Origin: Candidatus Sulfurimonas baltica | GTDB lineage: Bacteria; Campylobacterota; Campylobacteria; Campylobacterales; Sulfurimonadaceae | Direction of reading: 5' to 3' | Assembly: GCF_015265455.1 (NCBI RefSeq) | Contig: NZ_CP054492.1 | Location: forward strand, 620,001-684,000 | Length of the DNA stretch: 64,000 bases | Shown: piece by piece, positions 35,872-46,531 of the stretch | Layout of the letters: each line of letters begins with the position of its first letter | How positions within the stretch are numbered: position 1 is the first letter of the stretch | Made by a program: the position numbers and the translations under genes | Notes under the pieces: model-generated | Database searches by the model: none | What the model saw: the letters and a program-made list of their open reading frames with translations, nothing else | Told to the model about the DNA's origin: nothing

Positions 35872-36375
35872 TTATTTAGTTTCGAGAACTTCTATTGAGT
35901 TGATTGCATCTTGTCCGGCAATGCTGTCAAGAACTGCAAAGCTATCTTCATCATCTTTTTCAATTGCTCCAAAAACAGTATGAACACCATCTAAGTGAGG
36001 AGTTGGTACAAAAGTAATGAAAAATTGACTTCCACCAGTATTTGGTCCGGCGTGAGCCATTGAGAGAGTTCCTCTTCTATGAATAGATACGTTTTGTGCA
36101 GTTTCACATGGGATAGCCCAGTCTGGTCCGCCAGTTCCAGTTCCAGTAGGACAACCGCCTTGAGCCATAAAACCAGGGATTACACGGTGAAAATTAAGGT
36201 CGTTGTAAAAACCAGTATTTGCCAAATGTGCAAAGTTTGCAACAGTATTTGGTGCTTCTTCTGGAAAAAGTTTTATCCAGATATCACCTTTGCTCGTTGA
36301 TACTTTTGCCCATTGAAGTTTGCTTAATTCATCAGCACTTAAGTCGTAAGTTTTTAATTGTGTTCTTCCAAACAT
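35872..36375 (-). CDS. ppiB: Cyclophilin-type peptidyl-prolyl isomerase
   Basis: 167 aa. [35 protein letters not shown] and HTVFGAIE are the cyclophilin active-site blocks. No signal peptide, so cytoplasmic: it speeds proline cis-trans isomerisation. Preceded by a gap of about 140 nt from the divergent sensor kinase. Confidence 0.93.
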   Translation of the reverse strand: MFGRTQLKTYDLSADELSKLQWAKVSTSKGDIWIKLFPEEAPNTVANFAHLANTGFYNDLNFHRVIPGFMAQGGCPTGTGTGGPDWAIPCETAQNVSIHRRGTLSMAHAGPNTGGSQFFITFVPTPHLDGVHTVFGAIEKDDEDSFAVLDSIAGQDAINSIEVLETK

Positions 36376-36518
36376 TTTTCTACCTTTTAGAAATATTTTT
36401 TGAAATTATAGTGTAAGTTTATCAATATATAAAATTACTCCTGATGATATTGTTCTAAATGCAATTGAATTATCTAATATTTGCATGTCAAGTAAAAAAA
36501 TCAGTGTATAATTTTGCC

Positions 36519-37736
36519 ATGACAATTAAAGCACTATTTAAAAACATAACAATAAAACAAGCCAATATATTTACAATTTTAGTTCTGTTTTTTCTTACTA
36601 TGATGTTTGTTGGACTTCTTGTAGAAGAGATGTATGAGGATTATGAAAGTTTATATGAGCAAAATATTTTAGTTAAAGTCGATAGTGGTGATAACAGCGA
36701 GTTGCTCAATCAAAAACAAAAGTCATTAAAATCATTTTTTATAAAAATTGTTTTGGTTATTGTTACTCTCTCTTTCATACTTTTTGCTATATTTCTGGGA
36801 TTAAATAATATATTTAATAGACTTTTGCAAAGGGATACTCAAACTTTTTTAGATTTTTTTGAAAACGCAGCACAAAGAGATCAGGTGATAAATCCAAATA
36901 TGATTTTTTTTAAAGATTTCAAGGTAATGATAGGGTACGCTAATGATATGGTGGAAAAAATCAGTGAACAGAAATATGCCCTTATGGATATGAACCTTGA
37001 CTTAGAAGAGAGGGTCAAGAGAAAAACAAGAGATTTGCAAATAATAAATAAAAATCTCGAAAAAGAAAAAATCTTTTCGCAGGAGTTATTAAAATCACAA
37101 AAAGAGTTTTTAAAATATGCAGTTCACGAGACGAATACTCCTTTAAGCGTTATATTGACAAGTATTGAACTTTATGTCATGAAAAATAAAAAAGATAGAC
37201 AACTCTCAAAAATAGAAGCAGCAGTAAAAAATATTTTTAGTATATATGATGATTTAAGCTATTTGGTTAAAAAAGATCAAGTCGAGTATCCAAAAGTTGT
37301 GATAAATATTAAAAATTACCTCTCTGGCAGAATAGATTTTTTTACAGAAGTAGCGGAACTATCTAGAATTAGTTTTAACTACAATCCTCCTGCTGAAGAG
37401 TTGCATATATATTTTAATGAAACAAAACTTCAGCGAATTATAGATAACACAATAACAAATGCAATCAAATATACTCTTGCAAATAAAGAGGTACATGTAA
37501 GCTTAAATAAAAATGGTTCACATGTAGAGTTCTCTATGGGAAGTCATTCCAAAGCCATTAAAGATACAAATAAAGTTTTTGATGCTTACTATAGAGAAGA
37601 GGAGAATAGAGACGGTTTTGGTTTAGGCTTGCAATTGGTCCGAACTATTTGTGATGAAGAGGGGGTTGAGATTGAAGTTAGCTCAGATGACTCTTTTACA
37701 AGCTTTAGCTATAAGTTTAAAATGATGGGTGCGTAA
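36519..37736 (+). CDS. Membrane sensor histidine kinase
   Basis: 405 aa from ATG 36519. There are two membrane helices (about 15-36 and 77-97), a coiled linker, the H-box YAVHETNTPLSVILTS (His near 209), N-box DNTITNAIKYT and G-box GFGLGLQLVRTICDEEG. It phosphorylates the regulator encoded next (1-nt overlap, TAATG). An in-frame ATG at 36459 exists, but the extra residues look non-coding. TATAAT at 36507-36512 would place the transcription start at or next to the ATG, suggesting a leaderless mRNA. Position before the acetate genes suggests it controls them (inference). Confidence 0.87.
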   Translation: MTIKALFKNITIKQANIFTILVLFFLTMMFVGLLVEEMYEDYESLYEQNILVKVDSGDNSELLNQKQKSLKSFFIKIVLVIVTLSFILFAIFLGLNNIFNRLLQRDTQTFLDFFENAAQRDQVINPNMIFFKDFKVMIGYANDMVEKISEQKYALMDMNLDLEERVKRKTRDLQIINKNLEKEKIFSQELLKSQKEFLKYAVHETNTPLSVILTSIELYVMKNKKDRQLSKIEAAVKNIFSIYDDLSYLVKKDQVEYPKVVINIKNYLSGRIDFFTEVAELSRISFNYNPPAEELHIYFNETKLQRIIDNTITNAIKYTLANKEVHVSLNKNGSHVEFSMGSHSKAIKDTNKVFDAYYREEENRDGFGLGLQLVRTICDEEGVEIEVSSDDSFTSFSYKFKMMGA

Positions 37737-38392
37737 TGAAGATACTTTTACTAGAAGATGAGGTGATGCTCAATGAATCTATATGCGAGTATTTAGAGTC
37801 CCAAGGACACTTGGTCGAGACATATTTTGATGGGCTAGAAGCATATGAGAACATAAAAAAGAACTCTTATGATTTACTGATTTTAGATATCAATGTTCCG
37901 GGAATGGATGGGCTTAGTTTTTTAGAAAATATTCATGCACTTAAAATACATGTACAGACAATATATATTAGCGCTTTAGTGGATATAGAGGATATATCCC
38001 GTGCTTATGATTTGGGTTGTTATGACTACTTGAAAAAGCCGTTTCATCTAAAAGAGTTGTCATTAAGAGTAGACAGAGTTAAACTCTCCAGCGATATTCC
38101 AAGAGTTCATCTTAGGCTTTCAAAAAATTACAGCTATGACCAAGAGCACAGCACCCTTCTTTTTAATGGAGAGTATCAAACTTTAAGTAAAAGACAATCT
38201 CAAATAATTGATCTTTTATCAAGAAATAGAGGTATGGTAGTTGATTTTGAGCAGTTTCAGATATATGTTTGGGATGAGCAAATAGTAGATAACGCTACCA
38301 TAAGAGCTGAAATAAACAGGCTTAAGAAGTTTCTAAAAGAAGAGGTCATATTAAATGTTCGCGGTATGGGGTATATGATAGAGAAGCCTTGA
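37736..38392 (+). CDS. OmpR-family response regulator
   Basis: 218 aa. The receiver domain has an ED pair (LLLEDEVMLNE), phospho-acceptor Asp in LILDINVPGMDG, S in YISAL (Thr/Ser switch) and K in KKPF. A C-terminal winged helix follows (SKRQSQIIDLLSRN...VRGMGYMIEKP). It is the partner of the kinase upstream. The next operon (porin, DUF485, ActP, Acs) begins 204 nt downstream and is the likely target. Confidence 0.9.
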   Translation: MKILLLEDEVMLNESICEYLESQGHLVETYFDGLEAYENIKKNSYDLLILDINVPGMDGLSFLENIHALKIHVQTIYISALVDIEDISRAYDLGCYDYLKKPFHLKELSLRVDRVKLSSDIPRVHLRLSKNYSYDQEHSTLLFNGEYQTLSKRQSQIIDLLSRNRGMVVDFEQFQIYVWDEQIVDNATIRAEINRLKKFLKEEVILNVRGMGYMIEKP

Positions 38393-38596
38393 CCGCCCGG
38401 CAGCGAGCTAGAACTATTTAAAACATAAATAAAAATATCTTATATAAGGTTTATTAAATATAGACCTTTATATGCTACAAATCTACACACAATTCACAAA
38501 TTTTAAATTTATATAATAATTTCTTTGCATTGCTACACTCATGCTATTCTCTTATCTTAAGATTGTAATGTTTAAAAATGCAGAGAAGGAAAATAT

Positions 38597-39970
38597 ATGA
38601 AAAAACAGTTACTTTTTAGTGCTATTACAGCAGGACTTATTTGTTCAGTTAACGTTCAAGCAGCTGAAGACTTAAGTACTATGTTTAGTGAAGGTAAGAC
38701 AAGCGGTCAAGTAAGAATGTTCTACGTTGATAGAGAATATCAAGGAAGTTCAGGAACAAACAACCAACGTAATTCAATGGCTGTTGGTGGTCATTTAAAG
38801 TTTGAAACGGCTGATTATAATGGTCTTAATTTTGCAACTGCTGTTTATACAACTAATGATATAAACTTATTTGATTATTCAGACAATGCATCTGAAGATT
38901 CTCTTAAAAAAGATCCAACTCTTTTAGGGCCAGATGGCTCTTACTCAATTTTAGGTGAAGCTTATGTAGGTTACAAAAGAGGTAACACTTCATTTAAATA
39001 TGGTCGTATGTCATTTGACTCTGCGATGATGGGTGGCGATGATGCAAGAATGTTGAAAAACTTGTTTCAAGGTTATGTTTTAACTAATAAAGATATTACT
39101 AATGTAAATATCCAGTTAGCTCACATAACTAAATTTGCTCAAGGTACATTTGGTAATGTTTATGGTGCAGGCGGAATATTAGGAGCAACATCAGGTTATT
39201 CAGCTCATGATGCTACAAGTCAAGTTGGCAGTTTTAAAAATATGGGTGAGTATGCTGTTGGAAAAAACACTAACGGTGTTACATCTTTAATGGCTACATA
39301 TAAAAATGGTAATTTTAAAGCAAAAATCGGTGATGACTATGCACACGATTTATATAATACAATCTACGCAGATGCTTCAATCTCATGGACATGTTTATTT
39401 AGTGACAAAGTAAAGCCTTTTTTTGCTGCGCAAGCTATTAAGCAAAACAGTGTTGGTGATAAGTTGATGAAAGATTCAGGTTTGGGTGGAAACGGTGAAA
39501 TTGATTCTTCTTACTGGGCTGGTAAGTTTGGTGCGAAGGCTGGCGGATTTACAGGTTATGTTGCATACTCTACAACAGGCAAAAACAGTGCAACAGACAG
39601 CTCTTATAAAAATGCAATTATTACTCAATTTGGTGGTATGCCGGCATTTACTCAGGGTATGGTAACGCGTCATCAGTTTTTAGCCGGTACAGACACTACA
39701 AAATTTGGAGCTTCTTACAGTTTTAAAGAGATGGGAACAAATGCTTCATTGGCTGGTTATTATGCATCATTTGATATGGATGCAAATTCTGGTTATGGTG
39801 GAACAAGAACAGCTACTGAAGCAGGTTTTGATGCTATATACTATCCTGCATCTGTTAAAAACCTTCAATTACGTTTTCGTGGAAATTTTCCAAGAGACTT
39901 CGCTGGTTCTGATGCAACAACTACGACCGGTTGGAACGAGTATCGTCTAATCGCAAACTATAATTTCTAA
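38597..39970 (+). CDS. OprD-like outer-membrane porin
   Basis: 457 aa. The signal peptide is cut near AAGLICSVNVQAA. The rest is alternating strands with aromatic girdle residues, ending in YRLIANYNF, a C-terminal Phe typical of barrel proteins. The family is the Campylobacterota OprD-type major porin. Position before DUF485-ActP suggests a role in uptake of short organic acids such as acetate (inference). AAGGA lies 8 nt before the ATG; the 204-nt upstream gap should hold the regulated promoter. Confidence 0.87.
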   Translation: MKKQLLFSAITAGLICSVNVQAAEDLSTMFSEGKTSGQVRMFYVDREYQGSSGTNNQRNSMAVGGHLKFETADYNGLNFATAVYTTNDINLFDYSDNASEDSLKKDPTLLGPDGSYSILGEAYVGYKRGNTSFKYGRMSFDSAMMGGDDARMLKNLFQGYVLTNKDITNVNIQLAHITKFAQGTFGNVYGAGGILGATSGYSAHDATSQVGSFKNMGEYAVGKNTNGVTSLMATYKNGNFKAKIGDDYAHDLYNTIYADASISWTCLFSDKVKPFFAAQAIKQNSVGDKLMKDSGLGGNGEIDSSYWAGKFGAKAGGFTGYVAYSTTGKNSATDSSYKNAIITQFGGMPAFTQGMVTRHQFLAGTDTTKFGASYSFKEMGTNASLAGYYASFDMDANSGYGGTRTATEAGFDAIYYPASVKNLQLRFRGNFPRDFAGSDATTTTGWNEYRLIANYNF

Positions 39971-39981
39971 AGGAAATAAGT

Positions 39982-40296
39982 ATGAAAAAAGAACTTGTTG
40001 AACAAATCAAGGCAAATCCTGATTATCAGACTCTAGTTAAAGCTAGATCTGGTTTCGCGATTAAACTATCAATAGCTATGCTTGTTGTGTATTTCACATT
40101 TATATTAACAATCGCATTCAACCCAGCTGCTCTTGGAGCTCCTTTATCAGCTGACTCAGTTACAACAATCGGTATTCCGATAGGTATGGCTGTTATCGTA
40201 TTTGCCTTTATATTAACAGGTATTTATACTAAACGTGCAAACAGTGAATTTGATGATTTAAATAATAAAATCAAAAATTCTATAAAGGAAAACTAG
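39982..40296 (+). CDS. DUF485 membrane protein (YjcH-like)
   Basis: 104 aa with two membrane helices (about 28-48 and 64-84) and the DUF485 N-terminal block ANPDYQTLVKARSGFA. In E. coli the homologue yjcH lies between acs and actP. Here it is 11 nt after the porin gene and 0 nt before actP. The role is probably accessory to the acetate symporter. Confidence 0.9.
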   Translation: MKKELVEQIKANPDYQTLVKARSGFAIKLSIAMLVVYFTFILTIAFNPAALGAPLSADSVTTIGIPIGMAVIVFAFILTGIYTKRANSEFDDLNNKIKNSIKEN

Positions 40297-41961
40297 ATGA
40301 ATAGAATTTTTTTATTTTTAATACTAGGTACTATTGCAGTTTTTGCTTCTGGTGCTATAGAGGGTGAGATACAAAAACAGTCACTTAATATGTCTGCAAT
40401 CGTAATGTTCTTACTATTTGTCGGCGGTACTTTAGGTATTACTTACTGGGCAGCTAAACGTACAAAATCTGCAAAAGATTTTTATACTGCTGGTGGTGGA
40501 ATTACAGGTTTTCAAAATGGTATGGCAATCGCTGGTGACTACATGTCAGCTGCGTCATTCTTAGGAATATCTGGTCTTGTTTACCTTAAAGGTTACGATG
40601 GACTAATCTACTCTATCGGTTTTTTAGTTGGTTGGCCAATTATCCTTTTTATGATTGCTGAGCCTCTTAGAAACTTAGGTAAATATACTTTTGCTGATGT
40701 TGCTTCATACAGACTTCGTCAAGGTCCAATCCGTACTTTAGCGGCTTCTGGTTCTATCGCAACTGTTATTCTTTACCTAATCGCTCAAATGGTTGGTTCT
40801 GGTAAACTTATCCAGCTTCTATTTGGTCTTCAGTATGAAGTAGCGGTTATTCTTGTTGGTGTATTGATGGTTTTATATGTAACTTTTGGTGGTATGCTTG
40901 CAACTACTTGGGTACAAATAGTAAAAGCATTCTTATTACTTTCAGGTGCAACATTTATGGCAATCGCTGTTATGGCACACTATGACTTTAGTTTTGGTGC
41001 TCTGTTTGCTCATGCTACAGAACTTAAAGGTATTGAAATTATGAGTCCGGGTGGACTAGTTTCTGATCCTGTTTCGGCAATATCTCTTGCAGTCGCTCTA
41101 ATGTTTGGTACAGCTGGTCTTCCACACATTTTAATGAGATTTTTTACAGTTGCTGATGCTAAAGAGGCTCGTAAATCAGTTTTCTATGCAACAGGTTTTA
41201 TCGGTTATTTCTATATTTTAACTTTTATTATCGGTTTTGGCGCAATTGTTATGGTTTTTCAAAACCCACAATATTTAGATTTAGCTAAACAAGCTATTAG
41301 CGGTGGTTCTCCAATTCTTGGTGGAAACAATATGGCTGCAATTCACTTATCACATGCAGTTGGTGGTGATTTCTTCCTAGGCTTTATATCAGCTGTTGCA
41401 TTTGCAACTATTTTAGCTGTTGTATCTGGTCTTACTCTTGCTGGTGCATCTGCAATAAGTCATGACTTATATGCATCTGTTATCATGAAGGGTAAAGTTG
41501 ATGGTATCAAAGAGATGAAAGTATCTAAAATAGCTACTATTATTCTTGGAATTATTGCTATCATTATGGGTATTATGTTTGAAAAACAAAATATTGCATT
41601 CGTTGTTGGTCTTGCTTTTGCTATCGCTGCATCTGCTAACTTCCCAATTTTATTCCTTTCTATGTATTGGAAAAAATTAACTACACGTGGTGCTGTAATT
41701 GGTGGTTCTTTAGGTCTTGCAACAGCAGTACTATTAGTTATATTAGGTCCAATCGTATGGGTACAAATTTTAGGAAATGCTGAAGCAATTTTCCCTTATA
41801 AATACCCAGCATTGTTCTCTGTAACTGCGGCATTTGTTGGTATCTGGTTCTTTTCTATTACAGATAGCTCACATGATGCAGAAAAAGAGAGAGAAGCTTT
41901 TGAAGCTCAATATATCAGAAGTCAAACTGGTATTGGTGCAGAAGGCGCTAGTGATCATTAA
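40297..41961 (+). CDS. actP: Cation/acetate symporter
   Basis: 554 aa, SSS family, about 13 membrane helices after a cleavable-looking N-terminus. Characteristic blocks are [21 protein letters not shown] near 66, [18 protein letters not shown] near 274 and [17 protein letters not shown] near 370. It imports acetate with Na+ or H+. It follows DUF485 directly, as in acs-yjcH-actP operons. Confidence 0.93.
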   Translation: MNRIFLFLILGTIAVFASGAIEGEIQKQSLNMSAIVMFLLFVGGTLGITYWAAKRTKSAKDFYTAGGGITGFQNGMAIAGDYMSAASFLGISGLVYLKGYDGLIYSIGFLVGWPIILFMIAEPLRNLGKYTFADVASYRLRQGPIRTLAASGSIATVILYLIAQMVGSGKLIQLLFGLQYEVAVILVGVLMVLYVTFGGMLATTWVQIVKAFLLLSGATFMAIAVMAHYDFSFGALFAHATELKGIEIMSPGGLVSDPVSAISLAVALMFGTAGLPHILMRFFTVADAKEARKSVFYATGFIGYFYILTFIIGFGAIVMVFQNPQYLDLAKQAISGGSPILGGNNMAAIHLSHAVGGDFFLGFISAVAFATILAVVSGLTLAGASAISHDLYASVIMKGKVDGIKEMKVSKIATIILGIIAIIMGIMFEKQNIAFVVGLAFAIAASANFPILFLSMYWKKLTTRGAVIGGSLGLATAVLLVILGPIVWVQILGNAEAIFPYKYPALFSVTAAFVGIWFFSITDSSHDAEKEREAFEAQYIRSQTGIGAEGASDH

Positions 41962-42020
41962 TAGTCCGCGAAGGAAGAGTAATCTCCCTAGCTTCGCTTG
42001 GGCCGCTGAGGCCACTGAAG

Positions 42021-42040
42021 TTAGCCTCTTTTGAGGCTAA
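42021..42040 (+). promoter_or_regulatory. Stable hairpin between actP and the DUF294 gene
   Basis: TTAGCCTC (42021-42028) and GAGGCTAA (42033-42040) pair perfectly around TTTT. No T-run follows on + (TTAAATATG), so it is more likely an mRNA stabiliser or attenuator than a simple terminator. A second imperfect dyad (GCGAAG / CTTCGC, about 41968-41997) lies just upstream. Confidence 0.5.
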
Positions 42041-42065
42041 TTAAATATGTGGGGTTGATTTTATT

Positions 42066-43880
42066 ATGAGTATTTTAGACCAGAGAAAACTTATTGAGTC
42101 TATTCATCCATTTGAATTGTTAAGTTCTACTACTTTAGACAATCTTATGAAAAAAATTGATATAGCATATTATCCTAAAGACACACTTCTAATCTCAAAA
42201 AACCTCCCATCTATTGCATTTTATATAATCATTAAAGGTTCAGTTGCTGAATTTATAGATGATGAGCTTCACAACGTCTACAGCGCAGGTGATAGTTTTG
42301 ATGCTGATGCACTAATATATGACAAAAGTGAAGGTAAATTTATAGTAGATGAAGATTTGGTTTGTTACGAGATAAAAAAAGAAGATTTTATCGATTTAAT
42401 GCAAAACAAAAAAGTCCAAGGTTACTTTTTACAAAACTTTGTGACCCGTCATCAACATTTAAAAGATTATGATGCACAGAGTGATTTGACGCCATTTTTA
42501 ATGTCAAAAGTATCAGATATGTTTTTACATACTGCTTGTATAGTAGATAAGAGTGAAACCATATATGATTCTGTAGTTAAAATGAAAGAGTTAAAGACAA
42601 GCGTTGTTATAGTCGAAGATAGCTCTGTATGCTATGTTGTTAACGATACAGACATCAGAGATAAAGTCATACTTGGCGGTATAGATGTTCATAGTCCTAT
42701 TGGTATAATAGCTTCCAACACTGTTATTAGCATAGATGTAAATGACTTTTTATTTAATGCTCTTTTGCTTATTACACACAATGAAATAAAAAGAGTTGTA
42801 GTAATGGAAGATGGAAAAATTAAAGGTGTTTTAGAACAGCTTGATTTATTGAGTTATTTCGCTAACCACTCCCATTTGGTTGCAGTACAGATAGATAAAG
42901 CTAAGAGTGTAGATGACCTTAAAAATATTCAAAATGATTTAAAAAATCTTTTAATAGTTTTGCATTCAAAAGGTGTTAAAGTACGCTATATCACCAAACT
43001 TGTCTCAACACTAAATATTAAGATATATAAAAAAGTTTTTGGCATGTGTTTGGATAAGTCTCTTCACGATAAATGTGCTTTAATCGTAATGGGTTCAGAG
43101 GGAAGAGAAGAGCAGAGTGTTAAAACAGACCAAGATAATGCACTTATTGTAAAAGATGGTGTTGATGTTGAACTTTTTCGAGAACCAATGATAAAGTTAA
43201 ACCATTATTTACTTGAACTTGGTTTTCCAATATGCCTGGGCAATGTAATGGTTAGCAATGAATTTTGGAGAAGAGATGTAAGTGGCTACAAGTCTCTTAT
43301 TGATCAGTGGATTACAAGTTTAAGCGAGGAAGGTTTACAGCAATTGAGCATATTTTTAGATGCTAAGTGTGTTGCTGGAAATAATGACTTGTTAGGTGAA
43401 CTCACAGATTACCTTCATCATAGTTTTCACTCTCGTGATGATGTTTTGGCGCATCTGGCAAAAGCTGTTTTGAGTTTTGAAACACCTTTGTCTCTTTTTT
43501 CAAGTTTCGTATTAGAGAAGAGCCATAACAATAAACTTGACTTAAAAAAAGGCGGTATTTTCGCACTAGTTCACGGTATAAGAACATTGGCTCTTCAATA
43601 TGAGATCCATGAGACTAGCACTATAATGAGAATAAAGGAGTTAAACAATAGAGGTGTAATTGATAAAAATTTTGCAACAGAGTTGATGGAGAGTTTTGAC
43701 ACATTATCATCTATTCGTCTAAAAGCGATGCTAGAGGCGAAAAGCTTAGAGGAGAGTAACTATATAAATCCTAAAAATCTGCAAAAAATCCAGATGGATT
43801 TACTCAAAGATAGTTTTAAAGTTATAAATAAGTTCAAAAAATTTATGAGCTTTCATTTTCATTTAAATATGGTCGGATGA
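42066..43880 (+). CDS. cNMP-binding / CBS / DUF294 nucleotidyltransferase-like regulator
   Basis: 604 aa with domains in order: cyclic-nucleotide-binding fold (about 15-125), a CBS pair (about 150-275), a DUF294 nucleotidyltransferase-like domain with VMGSEGREEQSVKTDQDNA near 346 (GS..DxD) and a helical DUF294_C. Such proteins often sit beside acs/actP and DnaQ-like genes in Proteobacteria and Campylobacterota and are suspected to act like GlnD-type sensors. It overlaps the exonuclease gene by 4 nt. The exact reaction is unknown. Confidence 0.87.
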   Translation: MSILDQRKLIESIHPFELLSSTTLDNLMKKIDIAYYPKDTLLISKNLPSIAFYIIIKGSVAEFIDDELHNVYSAGDSFDADALIYDKSEGKFIVDEDLVCYEIKKEDFIDLMQNKKVQGYFLQNFVTRHQHLKDYDAQSDLTPFLMSKVSDMFLHTACIVDKSETIYDSVVKMKELKTSVVIVEDSSVCYVVNDTDIRDKVILGGIDVHSPIGIIASNTVISIDVNDFLFNALLLITHNEIKRVVVMEDGKIKGVLEQLDLLSYFANHSHLVAVQIDKAKSVDDLKNIQNDLKNLLIVLHSKGVKVRYITKLVSTLNIKIYKKVFGMCLDKSLHDKCALIVMGSEGREEQSVKTDQDNALIVKDGVDVELFREPMIKLNHYLLELGFPICLGNVMVSNEFWRRDVSGYKSLIDQWITSLSEEGLQQLSIFLDAKCVAGNNDLLGELTDYLHHSFHSRDDVLAHLAKAVLSFETPLSLFSSFVLEKSHNNKLDLKKGGIFALVHGIRTLALQYEIHETSTIMRIKELNNRGVIDKNFATELMESFDTLSSIRLKAMLEAKSLEESNYINPKNLQKIQMDLLKDSFKVINKFKKFMSFHFHLNMVG

Positions 43881-44503
43881 TGTTATATTCTCTTTTTGAT
43901 AACTACAAGAGGAAGCGAAACCTGGCAAAATTAAAGGATAATGGCTTTTCATATCTTTTTGATAAAGATGAGAGTGGTGAGTATGTTGTTTTCGATACGG
44001 AGACAACAGGTTTAAACCCAAAAGAGGATGAAATCCTATCTATTGGTGCAGTTAAGATAAAAGATAATAAAATACTGACATCACAAACTTTTGAGGTGTA
44101 TGTTAAAAATTCTAAAAAGATAAGTTCTAAAAGTATAGAGATTCATAAAATCAGACCATGTGATTTAGAAAATGCTAGAAACAGCAAAGATGCGGTTAAA
44201 GAATTTTTAGAGTTTATAGGTTCACGTCCTCTTATAGGTTACTATTTAGAGTTTGATGTAAGTATGATTAATAAGTATGTAAAGCCAATCCTTGGAATTA
44301 CTTTACCAAATGAGATGATTGAGGTTTCCGAGATATATTTCAATCAGAAAATTACTTTGATACCTCAAGGAAATATTGATTTACGCTTCGATACAATACT
44401 AAAAAATTGTTCGTTGCCAAACATGGGTTCGCATAACGCAGTTAACGATGCTATTATGACTGCCATGATTTATTTAAAATTAACACAAAACAAAGGAAAA
44501 TAG
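43877..44503 (+). CDS. DnaQ-like 3'-5' exonuclease
   Basis: 208 aa DEDDh exonuclease. YVVFDTETTGLNPKEDEILSIGAV holds the first D and E (near 39), YYLEFDVSMINKYV the second D, and SHNAVNDAIMTA the H and last D. It resembles the DNA polymerase III epsilon fold, but in this context it travels with the DUF294 gene (4-nt overlap) and acs (0-nt gap). The true substrate may be a nucleotide signal or RNA rather than mismatched DNA (inference). Confidence 0.87.
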   Translation: MMLYSLFDNYKRKRNLAKLKDNGFSYLFDKDESGEYVVFDTETTGLNPKEDEILSIGAVKIKDNKILTSQTFEVYVKNSKKISSKSIEIHKIRPCDLENARNSKDAVKEFLEFIGSRPLIGYYLEFDVSMINKYVKPILGITLPNEMIEVSEIYFNQKITLIPQGNIDLRFDTILKNCSLPNMGSHNAVNDAIMTAMIYLKLTQNKGK

Positions 44504-46453
44504 ATGTCAAAACAAGTTTTTAAACCAAATAAAGAGTTCTCTAAAAATGCACGCATAAAAAACATGTGTGAATACCAAGATTTACAGGATTTTGCAGCTG
44601 AAGATTATGAGGGTTTTTGGGGTTCATATGCTAAAGAGAAATTAGAGTGGATTGAGCCGTTTACTAATGTGTTGGATGAGAGTAATGCTCCATTTGTTAA
44701 GTGGTTTGACGGTGGAAAACTAAATGTTTCTTCACAATGTATTGACCGTCACTTAGATTCTCGTAAAAACAAAGCAGCTATCATATTTGAAGGCGACAGA
44801 GGCGACAAACAAATCATAACTTACCTTGAGTTATATTACAATGTAAATAAATTAGCGAATCTTTTAAAAGAGGACTTTGGTGTTCAAAAAGGTGATAGAG
44901 TTGTTATTTATATGCCAATGATTCCTGAAGCTGCTTATGCGATGCTTGCATGTGCAAGAATAGGTGCAATTCACTCTATTGTTTTTGGTGGATTTTCTTC
45001 TGAAGCACTTAAAGATAGAATCGAAGATGCTGAGGCAAAAGTTGTAATTACTGCAGATGGAGCATATAGAAAAACTAAACCTTATATGTTAAAGCCAGTT
45101 GTCGATGCAGCTATTGATGAAAACTCACCAGTAAAAAAAGTTTTAGTTGTTGAGAGAAATAACGAAGATGTTACGTGGGTGGCTGGAAGAGATTACTCAT
45201 ATAATGAACTTATAAAAAATAAATCAGGTGTATGTGAGCCTGAGGTTATGGATGCTGAAGACCCTTTATTCTTACTATACACGTCTGGTTCTACAGGTAA
45301 GCCAAAAGGTGTTCAGCACAACAGTGCAGGGTATATTCTTTGGGCTCAAATGACTATGGAATGGGTATTTGATGTAAAAGAGAACGATACTTACTGGTGT
45401 ACTGCCGATGTTGGTTGGATTACTGGTCATACTTACATAGTATATGGACCACTTGCAATGGGTGCTACAACTGTAATGTTTGAGGGTGTTATTACTCACC
45501 CTGATGCTGGACGTCCTTGGAAAATGGTTGAAGAGCACAGAATTAACCAGTTCTATACAGCTCCAACTGCTATACGTGTGCTTCATAAGATGGGTGAGCA
45601 TGAGCCTGCTAAATATGATCTGTCTAGCTTAAAAGTTTTAGGAACTGTTGGTGAGCCAATTGATCCTCCTGCTTGGAAATGGTACTATGAAGAAGTTGGT
45701 GCTTCTAAGTGTGCTATAGTTGATACGTACTGGCAGACTGAGACAGGTGGACATGTAGTATCACCACTTCCGGGTGCTACACCGATTAAAGCAGGATGTG
45801 CAACACTACCACTACCAGGAATTATGGCTGAAATTTTAGATCCTGCAACAGGTGAATTAGCTGAACCAGGTGAAACAGGATACATGTGTATAACTCGTCC
45901 TTGGCCTTCTCAAATTCGCGGTGTTTGGGGTGACCCAGAGAGATATATTAAATCATATTTCGGTGATGTAAAAAAAGATGGCAAAGCTGTTTATTTTACA
46001 GGTGACGGAGCACGTTATGATGAGGATGGCTACATCACAATCACAGGCCGTACAGATGATGTTATTAATGTTTCAGGACATAGAATGGGAACAGCTGAAG
46101 TTGAAGCTGCAATCAAAAAGCATCCTAACGTAGCTGAGGTAGCAGTTGTAGGTAAACCACACGATATAAAAGGTGAGGGTATCTTTGCTTATATTGTGTT
46201 AAAGTCAGACAAAGGTGTTGCTGATGAGGTTGAAGAAGTTAAGGCAATTAATAAAGTTATTCAAAAAGAGATAGGTAATATTGCTCTTTGTGATGACATG
46301 GTATTTGCTCCAGGACTTCCTAAAACTCGTTCAGGTAAAATCATGAGAAGAATTCTACGTGCTATTGCGAAAGGCGAAGAGATTACTCAAGATATTTCAA
46401 CACTTGAAGATCCAAGTATTGTTGAAACAATATCAACTATGGTGAATAAATAG
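44504..46453 (+). CDS. acs: Acetyl-coenzyme A synthetase
   Basis: 649 aa, full length. [14 protein letters not shown] is the AMP/ATP loop near 263, [10 protein letters not shown] near 407 is the acyl-adenylate site and [20 protein letters not shown] near 512 the hinge. [12 protein letters not shown] carries the regulatory Lys that is acetylated in known Acs. It converts acetate to acetyl-CoA. It is the last gene of the porin-DUF485-actP-DUF294-exonuclease-acs run and is followed by a hairpin. Confidence 0.95.
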   Translation: MSKQVFKPNKEFSKNARIKNMCEYQDLQDFAAEDYEGFWGSYAKEKLEWIEPFTNVLDESNAPFVKWFDGGKLNVSSQCIDRHLDSRKNKAAIIFEGDRGDKQIITYLELYYNVNKLANLLKEDFGVQKGDRVVIYMPMIPEAAYAMLACARIGAIHSIVFGGFSSEALKDRIEDAEAKVVITADGAYRKTKPYMLKPVVDAAIDENSPVKKVLVVERNNEDVTWVAGRDYSYNELIKNKSGVCEPEVMDAEDPLFLLYTSGSTGKPKGVQHNSAGYILWAQMTMEWVFDVKENDTYWCTADVGWITGHTYIVYGPLAMGATTVMFEGVITHPDAGRPWKMVEEHRINQFYTAPTAIRVLHKMGEHEPAKYDLSSLKVLGTVGEPIDPPAWKWYYEEVGASKCAIVDTYWQTETGGHVVSPLPGATPIKAGCATLPLPGIMAEILDPATGELAEPGETGYMCITRPWPSQIRGVWGDPERYIKSYFGDVKKDGKAVYFTGDGARYDEDGYITITGRTDDVINVSGHRMGTAEVEAAIKKHPNVAEVAVVGKPHDIKGEGIFAYIVLKSDKGVADEVEEVKAINKVIQKEIGNIALCDDMVFAPGLPKTRSGKIMRRILRAIAKGEEITQDISTLEDPSIVETISTMVNK

Positions 46454-46464
46454 ATATTATTTAG

Positions 46465-46492
46465 TTACATGTAGGGAATAACCTACATGTAA
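46465..46492 (+). terminator. Hairpin after acs
   Basis: TTACATGTAGG (46465-46475) and CCTACATGTAA (46482-46492) form an 11-bp perfect stem with a 6-nt loop. It is followed by AAAA rather than T, so termination may rely on other factors. It contains the frequent TACATGTA octamer twice. Confidence 0.55.
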
Positions 46493-46498
46493 AAATGA

Positions 46499-46504
46499 TA
46501 TAAT
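46499..46504 (+). promoter_or_regulatory. -10 box of pyrF
   Basis: TATAAT lies 27 nt before the pyrF ATG and immediately after the acs hairpin. No clear -35 is seen; the hairpin occupies that position. Confidence 0.4.
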
Positions 46505-46531
46505 TTCATAATTAAACAACAAAGAGTTATT

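Noticed and set aside
36459-36518. Upstream ATG for the sensor kinase
   Set aside because: The extra 20 residues are not kinase-like and include a Cys-Gln-Val-Lys-Lys stretch; a TATAAT lies inside them.
41962-42065. Intergenic gene between actP and the DUF294 gene
   Set aside because: Only hairpins and no ORF of useful length; treated as regulatory RNA structure.
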